From Paracyclopina nana (Eukaryota > Arthropoda > Copepoda > Cyclopoida > Cyclopettidae), in assembly GCA_019096065.1 (NCBI GenBank), contig JAGUCH010000001.1, positions 7,440,001 to 7,504,000 on the forward strand: DNA of 64,000 bases, written 5' to 3'. Each line of letters starts with the position of its first letter. Position 1 is the stretch's first letter. Position numbers and translations under genes: made by a program. Of this stretch, positions 10,867 through 27,497 are shown piece after piece. Below the pieces are notes generated by a model. The model made no database searches. It worked only from the letters and a program-made list of their open reading frames with translations, and had not been told where the DNA came from.

Positions 10867-12762
10867 TCTGCTCCCTAATGTTGACATAAGCTGCTTATTT
10901 GGTGACGTTGTCTACCAACACCTTAGAGCATTTTCGCGGCTGCAGAAAAGAAAGTCAATTATATTCTACGTTCGTCTTAGTGTCTCGCTTTGGTGGGTGC
11001 AAAAAATGGCTCGAGGGCAGCCTTGGGTTTGGATGGTTGGGCGAAAAAAAGAGATTGTGAATGTCACACAAAGTTGCTAGCTATAAAGTATGGTCCCAGC
11101 CTTCGGGCTGTTGTCGCTTATCATTGCCCCGGCTCCTTTTGGCAGCAAAGAAAGCACCAAAGAATAGTCTATTCTTCATCGCCACAATGATTCTATTTCA
11201 GTGTTTTGAACGTGCCGAGCGTACGGCAGTTAAACCGAGAGCTGCGCCGCAAACCCCCGTTGCATACTGCCATAAAAGAAAGCTGTCTGAATTGCCGTGG
11301 GGAAATTGAAAACATTTTTACAAACTGATTTAATGTTGATGTCCACATAGTACGAGCTACTGCTGGTGCGAAGATAAGAGCCGTAAACGGATATGAGACG
11401 TGGGGTCCGGAACAGAAAAAATAAGCACTCCCATTTTTCGCCACACAATCGCCTTTCAGCCTTTCATAATGTTGTACCACTTCGCTTAGTGTATCGTTGT
11501 GCAGTAAGCGGTCATGCCTCTCGGCTAAACCACCGTTATTGTGGCGCATAAAAGCGAATTGTATTTTCCATTCAGGGCGAAAATGCTATCTGCCAAGATT
11601 CATCACCAGTGTTACATTTTTTTGAGAGGCATGTATGCAATATGTTGAATTCATTGAAATTTTTATGCATGTATGCTTCGATGGTGTAGGGCCGAAAAAA
11701 GTCATCGCATTCCTATTGGATTGCTGAAAATGTAGCGGGTTAAAGTAATGGCTGCATTTACTTTTTGGATTTGTAGTTACCACGACATGGTATTAATTTC
11801 CTCCTCTTATCTCGGAGTTGCAGCTAGCTTGTTTTAGCACCTCGACCATTATCTCCCTCATTTCGTTCTTTTGAACACTTTTTCTTTCTCTCTGAAGTTC
11901 GGCTGCGTCTCGAATACCAAGTGGACACTTAGCATTACAATCACCATTTGTCCTTGCATTGAGATGGACGTGATCGTGATTGAGGTGTGACTAAAGAAGA
12001 GCAATTTATACACCCCTTTAAGGGTAGGATTGGTAGTCTAATATTGAGAGTTCAGAGTATAAGGCTAAGTTAAGATTTCTCAGATTCTAACTGAATATAT
12101 ATTTCTTCGTGCTGCATGCATTCGCCACTAATTTACTCTAAAAATGAAGCCGAACACAAAAAGGACAAAGCTTTGTGTAGACAAATTAACGCAAACGCTT
12201 AATCTACTGATAAAATTGTTGTAAATTCAATTTTTTACAATCACCAAACATAAACACCATGTGAGCACTGTTTGAGGTCACTAAGACAATAAAACTAAGA
12301 ACATGCAATCTTTGCAAAGGGGATTATTTTCAACAATTAGCCTCCCATTTCGATAACGGAGAGCTGTTATCTGAGCATTGCATTGCTGGGTGAGAATTGA
12401 AATTCCCCCTGGCGCCTTTCCTTTCTCCATGAATAGGCTCCGATTGAGTGCGAACAACAATGGTCAAATCATGACCCTTTTCTGTTGCCACAATAGGAAC
12501 AGCTACCTTCTTTGATTCTAGGGCCAAATCCTTTCGAAAATGCTCGTTAATAATATGTTTTAGTTCAGCGAAGACTAGCTAACGTCTCAATTATCTTGTG
12601 TGTTACAAGCAGAAATAATTTTTCTCTACCGGTAACCGAAAATCCCTGGTTAGGTTTCAATTTCCAAATAGTTCTCAGTTTATTTCTCTGCCGGTAGCAA
12701 CAATAATGGGAAAAAAATTTACCAGGGGAATTTTTTTCCCGGGAAAAAAAATCACCAGGCAA
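10867..12762. other. Intergenic region, no gene seen
   Basis: About 1.9 kb downstream of SLC35F6. Open frames here (for example 11193-11549 minus) overlap each other, lack family similarity and have no convincing splice partners. One ACAATGG occurs at 12457-12463. The first 200 bp are probably the SLC35F6 3' UTR. Confidence 0.6.
12731..12750. repeat. Perfect 20-bp palindrome
   Basis: Seven T, CCC, GGG and seven A form a perfect inverted repeat with an SmaI-type CCCGGG centre. It stands just before the duplicated flank of the minisatellite. Confidence 0.85.
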
Positions 12763-12810
12763 ATTTTTTTCCCACACAATTTGTAGTCTTGAGCAGCCAC
12801 AATGTGCGGG
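12763..12810 (+). repeat. Flanking unit of minisatellite, copy A
   Basis: A T-run, CCCACACAATT, GTAG, CTTGAG, AG, CACAATGTG and GGG occur in this order here and again at 13018-13064 with a few substitutions. Each copy sits directly 5' of a minisatellite array, or near it in the second case, so flank plus array were probably duplicated together. Confidence 0.8.
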
Positions 12811-12995
12811 AGACGCTGCCGGGTGCGGGAGATGGTGCCGGGTGCGGGAGATGGTGCCGGGTGCGGGAGACGCTGCCGGGAGCGGGAGACGCTGCCGGGA
12901 GCGGGAGACGCTGCCGGAAGCGGGAGACGCTGCCGGGAGCGGGAGACGCTGCCGGGTGAGGGAAACCCTGACGGGTGCGGGAGACGCTGCCAGGG
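12804..12995 (+). repeat. 19-bp minisatellite, array 1
   Basis: About ten tandem copies of a 19-bp unit, GTGCGGGAGACGCTGCCGG, with variants (GAGATGGTG, GAGCGGG). Successive GTGCGGG starts at 12804, 12823, 12842 and 12861 confirm the period. The array is much more GC-rich than its surroundings. Because 19 is not a multiple of 3, the same repeat reads through several frames on both strands and creates false open frames. Confidence 0.93.
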
Positions 12996-13017
12996 GGTCT
13001 GGCAGATCACCCGGGCG

Positions 13018-13064
13018 ATTTTTTTCCCACACAATTCGTAGCCTTGAGTAGTCACAATGTGTGG
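13018..13064 (+). repeat. Flanking unit of minisatellite, copy B
   Basis: Diverged second copy of the 12763-12810 segment, in the same orientation, between the two arrays. Confidence 0.8.
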
Positions 13065-13095
13065 GAGTCGATCCGCAGTGCGGTAGTTGATGCCT

Positions 13096-13345
13096 GGTGC
13101 AGAAGACGCTGCTGGTGCGTGGGCCGGGTGCGTGAGACGCTGGCGGGTGCGGGAGACGCTGCCGGGTGCGGGAGACGCTGCCAGGTGCGGGAGACGCTGC
13201 TGGGTGCGTGAGACGCTGCCGGGTGCGTGAGACGCTGCCGGGTGCGTGAGACGCTGCCGGGTGCGTGAGACGCTACCGGGTGCAGGAGACGCTGCCGGAT
13301 GCGGGAGACGCTGCCGGGTGCGGGAGATGCTGCCGGGTGCAGGAG
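13096..13345 (+). repeat. 19-bp minisatellite, array 2
   Basis: About thirteen copies of the same 19-bp unit as array 1, here often GTGCGTGAGACGCTGCCGG. The first units are the most degenerate. After the array, a GTCTTGAGCAGCCTCAAT segment again resembles part of the flanking unit. Confidence 0.92.
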
Positions 13346-13633
13346 TCTTGAGCAGCCTCAATATGAAGTCTTGAATTGCCTCAAATTGCAGTCTTGGTTT
13401 TTAAGTTTCATAATAATAACTAGCAAATTGCGATGGCGTCAATTGGCTGTGCTTGTAAGTTCTAACTGAGTCACAGTATTCAGCTAGAATTAGAATCCAG
13501 TGGCCGCAACAGACCCGCCAAGCGAGCGCGATATGACTTGGGTCACTTTACGATGGATCGAAATAGTAGGTCGAGCTTGTCTTGGAATTTCAACCAACCT
13601 GAGATTTTCAGTTACTGTTAGAGAAAAATGAAT

Positions 13634-13820
13634 CCCTACCACCCTCAGCAAAAGTTAGACCCCGCGAAAAATCCCTGATCAGCCGGGAAAAATTTGAGAA
13701 CCTCGCACATTTTTCATTTCCTCGCTGCGCTCGGATGAAAAATAGTTGCTCGGTTCTCAAATTTTTCCCGACCTCTCAGGGATTTTTCTTGGGGTCTAAC
13801 TTTTGCTGAGGCGGTAGGGA
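13634..13820. mobile_element. Foldback (inverted-repeat) element
   Basis: The left arm starts CCCTACCACCCTCAGCAAAA and the right arm ends TTTTGCTGAGGCGGTAGGG, which is its near-perfect reverse complement. Pairing continues through the GTTAGACCCC, AAAAATCCCTGA and GGGAAAAATTTGAGAACC blocks to a short centre near 13720 that is itself palindromic (ATTTTTCAT...ATGAAAAAT). The whole 187 bp can form one long hairpin. It has no coding capacity. It is most simply a MITE or foldback element, though a target duplication is not clear. Confidence 0.75.
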
Positions 13821-15131
13821 ACTATTATTCCAGCCCGAGTTGCTTTCAACTACGCATTTCCACTGCTGTTTTGGGCGGTATTAGTAAGGTATCGGCATTG
13901 CGAGCAAATTGCAAATTGCGTGGTTCGCTCTTGTAGTTTGTAAGTTCAAGAGGCATTATTAATAATACGCACACCCACGTTTATGTTTTTGTATGGAGGT
14001 TATCTGCACAGAGGTTGAATATGCTGAAATTGGGTGTATTTTCGTAAGTGAGGACTGTCGCTTGTTGAAAAAACAATGGGTCTTGAGCATTGAGTGGGGT
14101 AAAGTTTTTCGTGGTCTCCAGCTTCGGCTAGAGATGATCATCAAAGTCGACAAGTTTGTTCAGCGCGATTGCCCTCCGTCGATAATCCAATTGACTGAAT
14201 TGTTTGAGCCACAAAGAGCCAGTTAGTCAACATCGCCAGAGCGAACGAGCCTTCGACACGACGGTCATAAACAGATGATCAAAGGCCAACAAGATGTCGT
14301 AAAGTGATAAATCCTCAGCCACAATGCACTCTAATAATTCTCAAGAACATATCCCGAGCTAGGTAGGTGATGAAATGCGTGTGCTTTATGCATGGAATCT
14401 AAAAACATGACGATTTCCCCGGTGATTCTGATTTGTTTCGCCTCTTGGGGCTATGATCTCCTGCCGTTCACGAGCTGTCAAATAGCGCAGTGTGAGGCCC
14501 TGCAACTGTCTATCCACGCTTTACTCGCAGTAATCACCAAATATTCATTGATTCACCGTGCATACTTATACATCCGCCAAAAATGTCGAGTCGGCGTATA
14601 TGGACAGGGCATTGATTGGAAACCAGGAATGAAAAAAAACCCTGACATTTTGGTTTTGCAATGCTGCTAAGGGATATGCCAAAGCACAACATTTTATTGG
14701 TGGTGATTTTTTTTCAGGTGCTAGGAGCACACATTCACTCATCATTTTAAGTTGTGAATATGCATGTGGGGACGGTTGGAAATCCTCAATGAGCCTGATA
14801 AAATCGGACAAGTACCTGCGCTTAGGGTTCGACTTGAAACTGTTTTTAGCTCCATCTACACGTATGCTCATTGATTCAGTTTTCCAGCTTTTATTGATCC
14901 CATCATTATGAAAGGGCCTTTAAAGGTACCTTTAAAAACAAACCCAAGGCGTTTAGCATGCAGAAATCACACGCTGAGGAGCTAATTTATGCTGTCAAAA
15001 CGAATAACTTGCTGTCAAGAGTTTTGTGTCAGCGCTTTTCAAATTCTCATGTATATTTCAAAGGAGCAAACAAAAACTATGCGTATAACTATAATATACC
15101 TTACAACATAAACTATACGATATGGGGTGAC
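13821..15131. other. Intergenic region 3' of Sox21b-like gene
   Basis: No supported coding exon. TTTATT at 14890-14895 is AATAAA on the minus strand and could end the Sox21b-like transcript 237 bp past its stop. Remaining open frames are short and overlap on both strands. Confidence 0.55.
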
Positions 15132-19730
<4,599 letters not shown>

Positions 19731-22651
19731 TCAAAAAAGTACTGACAGAGGCCGTCTGTATTCACCAGAGGCAGTGGCTGAGGCAGGCGTGCCTTGAGTC
19801 GAGTACGCTCCACCTGCAGCAGCAGCCGCGGAGGCCGCAGCCGAGGCCGCTACAGAATATTGACTCAGTTGAGCTGCCATGGGCAAAAAGGGGGGCAAAG
19901 TGCCGCCAGCAGATCCCATGGTGCCGCCTGGACCCGATGCCATCCCTTGACTGTAGTAAGCTTGAAGGCTGTTGAAATCTTGCTGTTGTTGAGAGGGATG
20001 CGGCTGCTGTTGTTGTTGTTGCTGCATTTGCATTTGTTGCTTCATAGCGTCAGGGGACTCGGCCGAGGCTCTACCCCCAGAGTTGGCCCCCATCGAGTCA
20101 GGGGTGTAAGACTTGCTCTCGTACCTCGCAACGTGCTCAAAATAGGACCTGCTCAGAGAATCGGCTGTGTAGCTGCTCTTGAGCACACCCGCTGCCGAGG
20201 CGCTTGACGACCCGTTATTGCTGCTCTCGTTATTATGGTAACTGGATGGTTTTGGTGAGCCATCCTGCGGTAGATACGGACTCTTGCTGCCTCCTGACGA
20301 GCTCGTGGTCGTCGTAGGGTCCGTGCTGGTGGTGCTGGACGAGGCCATCGAGCTGTACAGGCCGCTCATATAGCCCCCGTATTTCAACGCATCCATTGCT
20401 GAGCCCATCTTAAATTAAACGTAATGCAAATGAGAGCCTACATATTTCGTAAATTCATTGCTACTTCACATACCTGCGAGGATTGTTGAGCAGCGGCCGC
20501 GGCTGCAGCGGCCGCCATTTGCGCGGCCGTAAACCCGCTCGCGTAAGGAGAATAGTAACCGCTCATTTGACCTGCGAATCAAAATTAATCATTAGAACAA
20601 CCTTTAATGACGCGTTGATGGTTTGTTTGCACCACGCCAAGTTGACAGATGTCACGTATTAAAATTGAGAGTGATTAATTGTTCACGCAGCTGTGATTAA
20701 ATCCATCTTGCTTTAAGGACTCTTACGTTGGTGATAAATGACTCGAACAAATAGGACTATTATTCATAGCTAGGAAATTGTAGTGCTTTCACTCCAACTG
20801 AAATCTGATCTACCTCGGGGGAACGGTGCTGCTGTTATTGTTGTTGGACCGCTCTTTGTGTTTGACGCTTTCTAATTTTGATTCAATGTTATCTCGTGCC
20901 GAGCAGAAAGCTGGGAAATTGATTTTGTTTTCACACTTCCACTGCTAGCTACAGCTACCCCCTAACCAACAAATTGCCTTCATTCATTCCATGTTACCGC
21001 GGCCGCGAAATTGAATGGAGAACCTGGAAGATTTGACAGGCCAATCTAGACGAACAATGCCATCTCATCATCTGTTGAATCATGCAAATTCCGGATTCAT
21101 TCAGATTGTTCAGCCGAGAAAGAGATTTTTTCCCTGCACCTTCGGGCTAGAAACGTTTGCTTTTTAAATGACCAAAATCGTGGATCATGGCATATGTAAG
21201 AACTCTTGTAATTCATCACCCATGTTTTAGTTAGCATGACAATGGTTGCCGAGTAAAAATCCATTTCGGCTCTCCTCGTACTACAATATTTGAGACCTTT
21301 TTCAACAAACTGAATTGCAATCCCTCTCCTCCCCTCACCAGGTCTTTTGTGCTTCCATATTCGTCGTCTTCTTTCAAATCCTACTACTCACTCCAAGATG
21401 AAGAAGAAGACCAAAAAAGAGAGCTTGCTGTCGGCGGTGACAAAGAATAGTTATACAACTGGACCTTAATGCGGCATGAAGTTCTATTCAGGCAACAACG
21501 AAGTTTGACCCCCAAATGCCTGACTCATTTCCGGATTTATCAAACGGCCAAAAACAATCACCTGCTCTGAGGGCCTCCATTGGCACAGATGGGTAAGGCA
21601 TGCTGTAAGGATACCCGGGAGCCTTGAGATTCTTGGGCTTGCGCCTAGGCCTGTACTTGTAGTCTGGATGGTCTTGCATGTGCTTGGCGCGAATTCGTTT
21701 TGCTTCATCGATGAACGGCCGCTTTTCGCCTTCCGTTAACGTTTTCCACTCGGATCCCAGCCTTTTGGATATTTCAGAGTTGTGCATCTTTGGATTTTCC
21801 TGGGCTATTTGCCGCCTCTTCATTCGGGACCACACCATGAAGGCGTTCATTGGCCTCTTAATGTGATCGTTTTCATGCTTTTTCTTCAAATCTGCGGGAA
21901 AAAGTGAAATTAAAACTATGACGCGACCTAGCAAAATTAAGAAACAAAATATCAGTGACGAGTCTGGTAGCGCTTTCTGCTTCTAAGTTTTGTTTTGTTT
22001 ACTTTTTTGTTTTCACCATCACGCCAATCGAAAATTCCGCCAAATCGCAATACCAGATTTTTCCGGTAAATCCGGTTTCTACTAGCTACTAATTAGTAAA
22101 TATGTGCTCAACCGGCTGGTTAGCTGCAGATTTTTTTAAAAGTGCTACCTAAAATTTGACCCGCTGAATGAGAAGAGTGGGAGTGCGGTGGTGCAATCGA
22201 ATTGGTCATCGAAGTCATCCTGGATAACGAATCTTGATGAGCTGCTGCCGCGGCCACAAAGGCCGACGACATCATGCCGTCCACCATTGTGGAGTGGTGG
22301 CCGAAAGGGGCCGAAATGGGGGTCGCGGCCGTGGTTGTCAGCTTGAAGTAATTTGAATAGTCCGGTTGATGGTGAAGATGACCCGTGAGATGACCCGCAG
22401 GCTGGTCAGCCTGAAGTCCTCCGCCTTCCCCCAGAATTTTGGGCGCAATGCTGGAATCAATGTATCAAGGTTAGTAGCGTTGTCAATCCTCCTATTGTTG
22501 TCCAATAATCTCGATACTCAGCCGCAGCCGCGCGTTATTTTCTCCCACTTCTGGAGGGGAGAGACTTAATTAAATCTCGCCTTATCTCCTTGAGAGCTGG
22601 CAGCCAAACTTACTTTTCGTTATTGACATCCTGCACCGACGGTATATTCAT
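19731..22651 (-). CDS. Sox21a: Group B Sox transcription factor, Sox21a-like
   Basis: Five exons on the minus strand join exactly in frame: 22614-22651, 22149-22450, 21562-21891, 20474-20571 and 19731-20408, 481 aa. Exon 1 gives [12 protein letters not shown]; exon 2 is a His/Ala/Ser-rich leader ([18 protein letters not shown]). The HMG box starts at residue 123 ([20 protein letters not shown]) and is complete within exon 3, which then gives [19 protein letters not shown], a block I associate with insect Sox21a. Exon 4 has a poly-Ala run ([12 protein letters not shown]). Exon 5 carries Ser/Thr repeats and a Gln run ([12 protein letters not shown]) and ends [10 protein letters not shown]. Introns are 163, 257, 990 and 65 bp. 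SoxB genes act in neural and gut progenitors. The a/b label is based on motif and cluster order, from memory. Three ACAATGG sites lie 0.38-0.74 kb upstream. Confidence 0.9.
20424..20431 (+). promoter_or_regulatory. POU-octamer motif in Sox21a intron
   Basis: Perfect ATGCAAAT in the 65-bp intron 4 of the Sox21a-like gene. Sox proteins commonly pair with POU factors on such sites; a role here is inferred only from sequence. Confidence 0.3.
21082..21089 (+). promoter_or_regulatory. POU-octamer motif in Sox21a intron 3
   Basis: Perfect ATGCAAAT in the 990-bp intron, 150 bp from an ACAATGG at 21239-21245. The pairing of Sox and octamer motifs suggests a possible intronic enhancer. Confidence 0.35.
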
Positions 22652-23028
22652 GGCTTCTGACTACTGCTGTTGATCAAAACCCAGACTAGACCACAGTCAG
22701 ATCTCTATTGTTGGTTGCGCCCAACAAAAATCCCTTGTTGCTGGAATGTCCCCACAGCTAGCTTTCAAACGATCCCTGCTAGAACTGGCACTTGAATGTA
22801 TGACACGATATTTTCCCAGGAAGGGGACGACCGATCGACGTGCGTCAGTCCGGCCTCACTTGTTCAACTTGAAATTTCTACTAATTCTGCAGACAAATTT
22901 TATGACGTGGATCTACTGCCAGCGGTAGACAGCGCGACGACGCTGGATCTGGCTGCTACAACCCTCAGAAGCTCCGATTAATAATTTTACGATGGTCTCC
23001 GAAGAATGTCGATGACCAGCGATAGCCA

Positions 23029-23388
23029 ACAATGGAAATTCCGCGCAGAAAGTAGCAGACATTTTGGCGTGTCTCAAATCACCTTAAACCGTAATGAAGT
23101 GAAGAGTCCTTAATCCCTACCTGATGCGATGTCACTTGAAACGCGTGATGGCAGGCTTAGCAGCTTTTGTGCAGTGGCTTCTAATATCAATTCAGTCACA
23201 TTGAGCCTTTTCTGTCGCTCACAATGGGTGAGTAGGCCCCCTTCACAATTCACACTGTTGGCAGAGCAGCCAGAGAGCAGAGTCAGGCCAATAGTTAGCC
23301 TTTATGCTTCTTCTCCGCAACTTTGCCTATTGACGAGCACAATGAAGAGAATGCACCATAAGCGCGCTCCATTCTGCTCCCACAATGG
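23029..23388 (+). promoter_or_regulatory. Cluster of three Sox core sites upstream of Sox21a
   Basis: Three identical ACAATGG motifs on the same strand at 23029-23035, 23221-23227 and 23382-23388, starting 378 bp upstream of the Sox21a-like ATG. The sequence is the preferred Sox HMG site (A/T)(A/T)CAA(A/T)G, flanked CCA/CTCACA. Spacings are 192 and 161 bp. A promoter-proximal autoregulatory element is inferred. Confidence 0.5.
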
Positions 23389-26300
23389 CATAAAGGCAAA
23401 CGGCTTTCCGACCAGCCAAGAACCGACCCATGGATCCCGCCACTCTCGACGAATGTGCGAGAGGAGGAGAAGAACGGACATGGCAGCATGCGAGCTTCAC
23501 TGCCCTTGCTGGGCTCCGGGCCACGCTTACTTGGCTAGGCCGCTAGCATGCTAACTTGCATGCTAACCCTTTGCTGCCACGCTCCGTCGCTACGCCGTCC
23601 GTGCTGCAGAAGAAGCGGCCTTGGCGGCAACTGCTGTCGCTATTTGGAAATGAAAAGAGCCTGATTCATCATGGGTCATTGGACCCAGAAAAAGCACCTA
23701 GTATTGCGTCTAGATGTCTCATTTCACAGTTACTATATTGCCTCTATCGTTGAGCAACTGCTGGTGCTTCGTCATCGCTTTCCGATGACAAACACGTTTC
23801 AATGAGAATTTTACCAGGTGTTTGTGTGTGGCATAATCTATCCCAAAAATACTGCTACACAACGTAATACCTCGGCTCGCCAAAAAGAAATTAGTCAAAC
23901 ACAATAAGTATCCGGCTTAGCTAGATATTGCATTCCTTTATCTAAACGGTGGTGCGGTAGCAGGTAGCGCTACAGTGGGAAATTGTTTCAAAGACCACCC
24001 ACCCATTTAATGTTCCAGACCATAATACATAATGATAATCCCTGTTTCAACTTTCCCAAAGCCCAGCTCAATTATGAGGAGGGCCGTTTTGCCTCAAATC
24101 TGCTAATCCCTTTTCCATGAGACAAGACTTGTTGGTCAAGATTTTCGGAATATTGTCTTATGGCCGCTGCTAATTAATTGCATTCTCTGTGAAATTGTTT
24201 CAATTACGCTGTGCAATAATTCCTTGGAAGAACCAGAGTCCTTTGTGGTGCAGCTATTCAAGAAGCCGAAGAATGAAAAGACCACACAGTAGGAGAGGAC
24301 GACACATGAATATTGAACTAACGAGCAGTTCATGCTCAACAACAATGTATTCAATCGCTGCTTAAGATCAAGACAGAGAGGAGAATGGATCTTTAAATGC
24401 GTAAATGAGCCCCTCGAGCGGATCTGCAGCCAGCTACCTTTGAAGGTAAGAATGCCGCCCTTGTCACATTAGGGGATCGAAATCGCCTGTAAAAAGCCCA
24501 CGCATAGATTCACTTGTTAGTTTCGGACATGAAACATATTCCACGCCAATCTGCAGTAGAAGTCTTGCCAGCCGCAATTACCTGCTGCATATGGCGTTTA
24601 TTTGTTTCGGCTCCTTTTGCCTCACTGTTGCATAAAAACGTGGAAAAATTGCAGCAGAGTGATATATTATAGTGAAGAGCACGGAAATTCATCACTTGTG
24701 AATCGCAAAACCTTTCATCGGCAGCCGCCCATTGAAATTCTAATCGACCTAATGGACTGGGAATTTTAAAGCCGTTTGTCCAAACATGTACTAATGGTTT
24801 TCAATGAATTTGGGACGTGACGATGTGGAGTGTTGACAAGATTAAAATACCCTCCTCATGTTGGCACACTGACAATTACATCTGGCACTTCAATTTCCAC
24901 AGCTCGCATATATACTACCCTTTCAATAATTGCACGCGAGGCTGTTGCCAAAACAGAAATGCACTTTTTCGACGACGTGCTTGCTTTGACAACAGAAGCC
25001 CCTTGAGACTGGAAAGTCCAAATTCATTTCAATTGATGCATTCGAATCCCTTGGGGAAATTTGCGAAGAGAATAAACCCTGGGACTCGGGATTTTTCCGT
25101 GGATCTCTGTGAATGTGCCTTGATTGATATTGACTCGATATCTTATGAGGACGATCACAAAACATCCTATTTTCAGCTACTCTAGCATCTTGTTAAAGGT
25201 GCACAATCAGTGCCACGTGCCAAGTCAACAACAACTATGCGTAAACGACTTTTCTATGCAGATTGCCATTTCCATTTCGGATGCTGTTGACGTGGTCCAA
25301 AGTCCCCCATACGTGCTCCGCTGATGCTGTTGCAATGGGAAAAAAGCAGGTTTTTTGATCGTGATGGATGTTTTGGACGATTACAATAGCCGATTATTAC
25401 ACCCCAACAATCGCCCAAGAGCTGGAGACTAAGCTGTTTTCACTGTATTTTCATTCATGTGAGTTTTTTTCGCGATTATCCCCACTAACTCCATATTGCA
25501 AAACCACCCCAGCAGCAGTGGACAACATATGGATTCTGTTGAGACTTTGAATGATCTGAGATTTACGCGACCAGTGAGCTAAACGGATTGGGAAAAAAAG
25601 AACCTTATCAGACGAATTTCTGATCGGAGAAAAGCTTGGAAAAACATTACAGACACAATGCGTCGATGAATAATATCGCCGCGTACTGTGTTTCCTATGA
25701 ACAAAACCTACAGCAATTTTGGGGTTACGAGGTCCTGCTACAGCTTTGCAAAAAAAGTGAGCTGAACAAAGGCGCTCTTTTTGGAGTAGACACAATCTTG
25801 CCCGCTGCTGTTGGTGTGAACTTGAATTAGCATAACCTGCTGCAGCAGTAAAATCAAGCAGGTCCCAGGAAAAGTTATAGTGTGCGACAAAAGACATATT
25901 ACACGACTCCAAGGTGGGGAAGAACAAGAACCTGGACAGAACATAGGGGGCGACGAAGATTTGTCACATGTCAACCCGACAACAGTTGATCCAATGAATG
26001 CAGAGAGAGAGGATAGGTGAAACAAGAAAAACGATTCTCCGCACAAGAATTCCTGATTAGTTTCAGTTACCTAGAAATTGATCCTAGATGCTTCTAAGGC
26101 GGTGATTTTTACACAGGTGAAAATTGACAGAAACGGGCCGTGACCGATACTATTCGTGCACAGTCATAGTCCACCTTGGGCTCTGCTGCAAAAAGATGGC
26201 TGATGATTTCGTGAAATTAATTTGCAATCAAGCGGCAAAACTTAATGCTTGATACGGTTCAATGATTATTCTTGGTGGAGGTTTTTTTAGACTTTCGCCA

Positions 26301-26622
26301 CGCTGTGTTCAGCTAGGATTGTCTTGCCGACAGAGAAAATTAAATAACACGTGTTCTTTGGCCCTGCTGGGCACTCATAAAGTTTAGAAATGGCATATCA
26401 GTAGTAGTAAAACAAATCCACTATGATGAAAATTGAATATTTGTGAGAAGACGGAGGAATTTCTTTCACAATTCCAAGGCTTTTGTGAGAAGCACAATTC
26501 TTCCATTATGCCCTTAGAATGTGATATTGTCGTCGTTAGAGGTTCCTTTATGCCTGCGATGATCATTCGTCAAACTTCGTTTGAGATGTGCTTCAATGCT
26601 ATCACGAAGAGACGTCACCAGA

Positions 26623-26643
26623 TGCTGCTGCTGCTGCTGCTGC
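26623..26643 (+). repeat. (TGC)7 microsatellite
   Basis: Seven uninterrupted TGC units in non-coding sequence. Confidence 0.9.
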
Positions 26644-27212
26644 AGCAATCTAGGCCAGAGTGTATTTATTATTAATAGAGCCCCCAACAAAAACCTTGCG
26701 CCACAAGAGAAATCGGATCGGGTGGCTACTCTACGGTCTTTCTCAGCCATAAACTAATTTCGCAAGGGCCCCAACTTCTGGTGGAATTATTTTTTCCATG
26801 AGAAAAAGTAACTCTAGCAGCCAGCATCTTGTTTGGATAGACGAAAGAATCGTGATTTCAGTGAGGAAAAAACCTTCACACCAACCTTGTGTGCCATTGT
26901 GCACCACCTTGGAACCATCATTGATCAAATAAATGGAGAGATGTCATTCTGCTATTCAATATCGCCCTCCTCGTCATTCCTGCCACCTGCTTACTTACCT
27001 GCTGCTATTTTCCAAAAAATGCTTAACAAATCTGATCGTCTATCAATATCGCCGGGCTGGAAAAACAAACATTGTGAATAGACTGTTGTACTCTGTGCTC
27101 CAACCTGTTAGATGAGCTCAAAAAGAATTCAGATTATTGATGATGACAATAGCTACTTTTAATGGCGCGATAAGGATCCGAATTTCATTGCTGAATAAGA
27201 TCATGATCGCTA

Positions 27213-27497
27213 CCCAACCAGAAATTCTGAGCCCTCATACGGCAAAAAAACACTTAGTGAAACATATACGTTTTATCAACATTGAGTTTTAGTCATTATG
27301 TAACATTAACTACCTTGCCACCAAGGTAAAATCGAAAACACCCGTTTTCCTTGTCACATTCGCTTTTTTCCAATTTTTTTACATAGGTGTCATGGAAGTT
27401 AATGTTACATAACGACATAAACTCAACCTGGGTAAAACGAAGGAGTGCTAACACGTTACATTAACTTTCAGAAAACTGGGGAAAATTTCTGGTTGGG
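27213..27497 (+). mobile_element. MITE, copy 1 (285 bp)
   Basis: Begins CCCAACCAGAAATT and ends with its exact reverse complement AATTTCTGGTTGGG. Flanked on both sides by TA, a likely 2-bp target duplication. Inside, GTTAATGTTACATAA near the right and TTATGTAACATTAAC near the left are also inverted, so much of the element can fold back. No coding capacity. Shares sequence and length with copies at 45013 and 57161. Confidence 0.9.

Larger units (their letters stand above)
22652..27212. other. Non-coding region upstream of Sox21a-like gene
   Basis: No supported gene; open frames are scattered on both strands without splice continuity. It should contain the Sox21a 5' UTR and promoter. Sox core sites: 23029-23035, 23221-23227, 23382-23388 and 26894-26900. 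A (TGC)7 run lies at 26623-26643. Confidence 0.55.

Noticed and set aside
12565-13361. Long open frames on both strands through the GC-rich repeat (up to 228 codons)
   Set aside because: They are products of the 19-bp minisatellite, which lacks stops in several frames. Repetitive Pro/Ser/Arg translations change frame with each unit and no splice or start signal supports them.
19794-20207. 137-codon plus-strand frame opposite the last Sox21a exon
   Set aside because: Antisense shadow of the Ser/Gln-rich exon 5.
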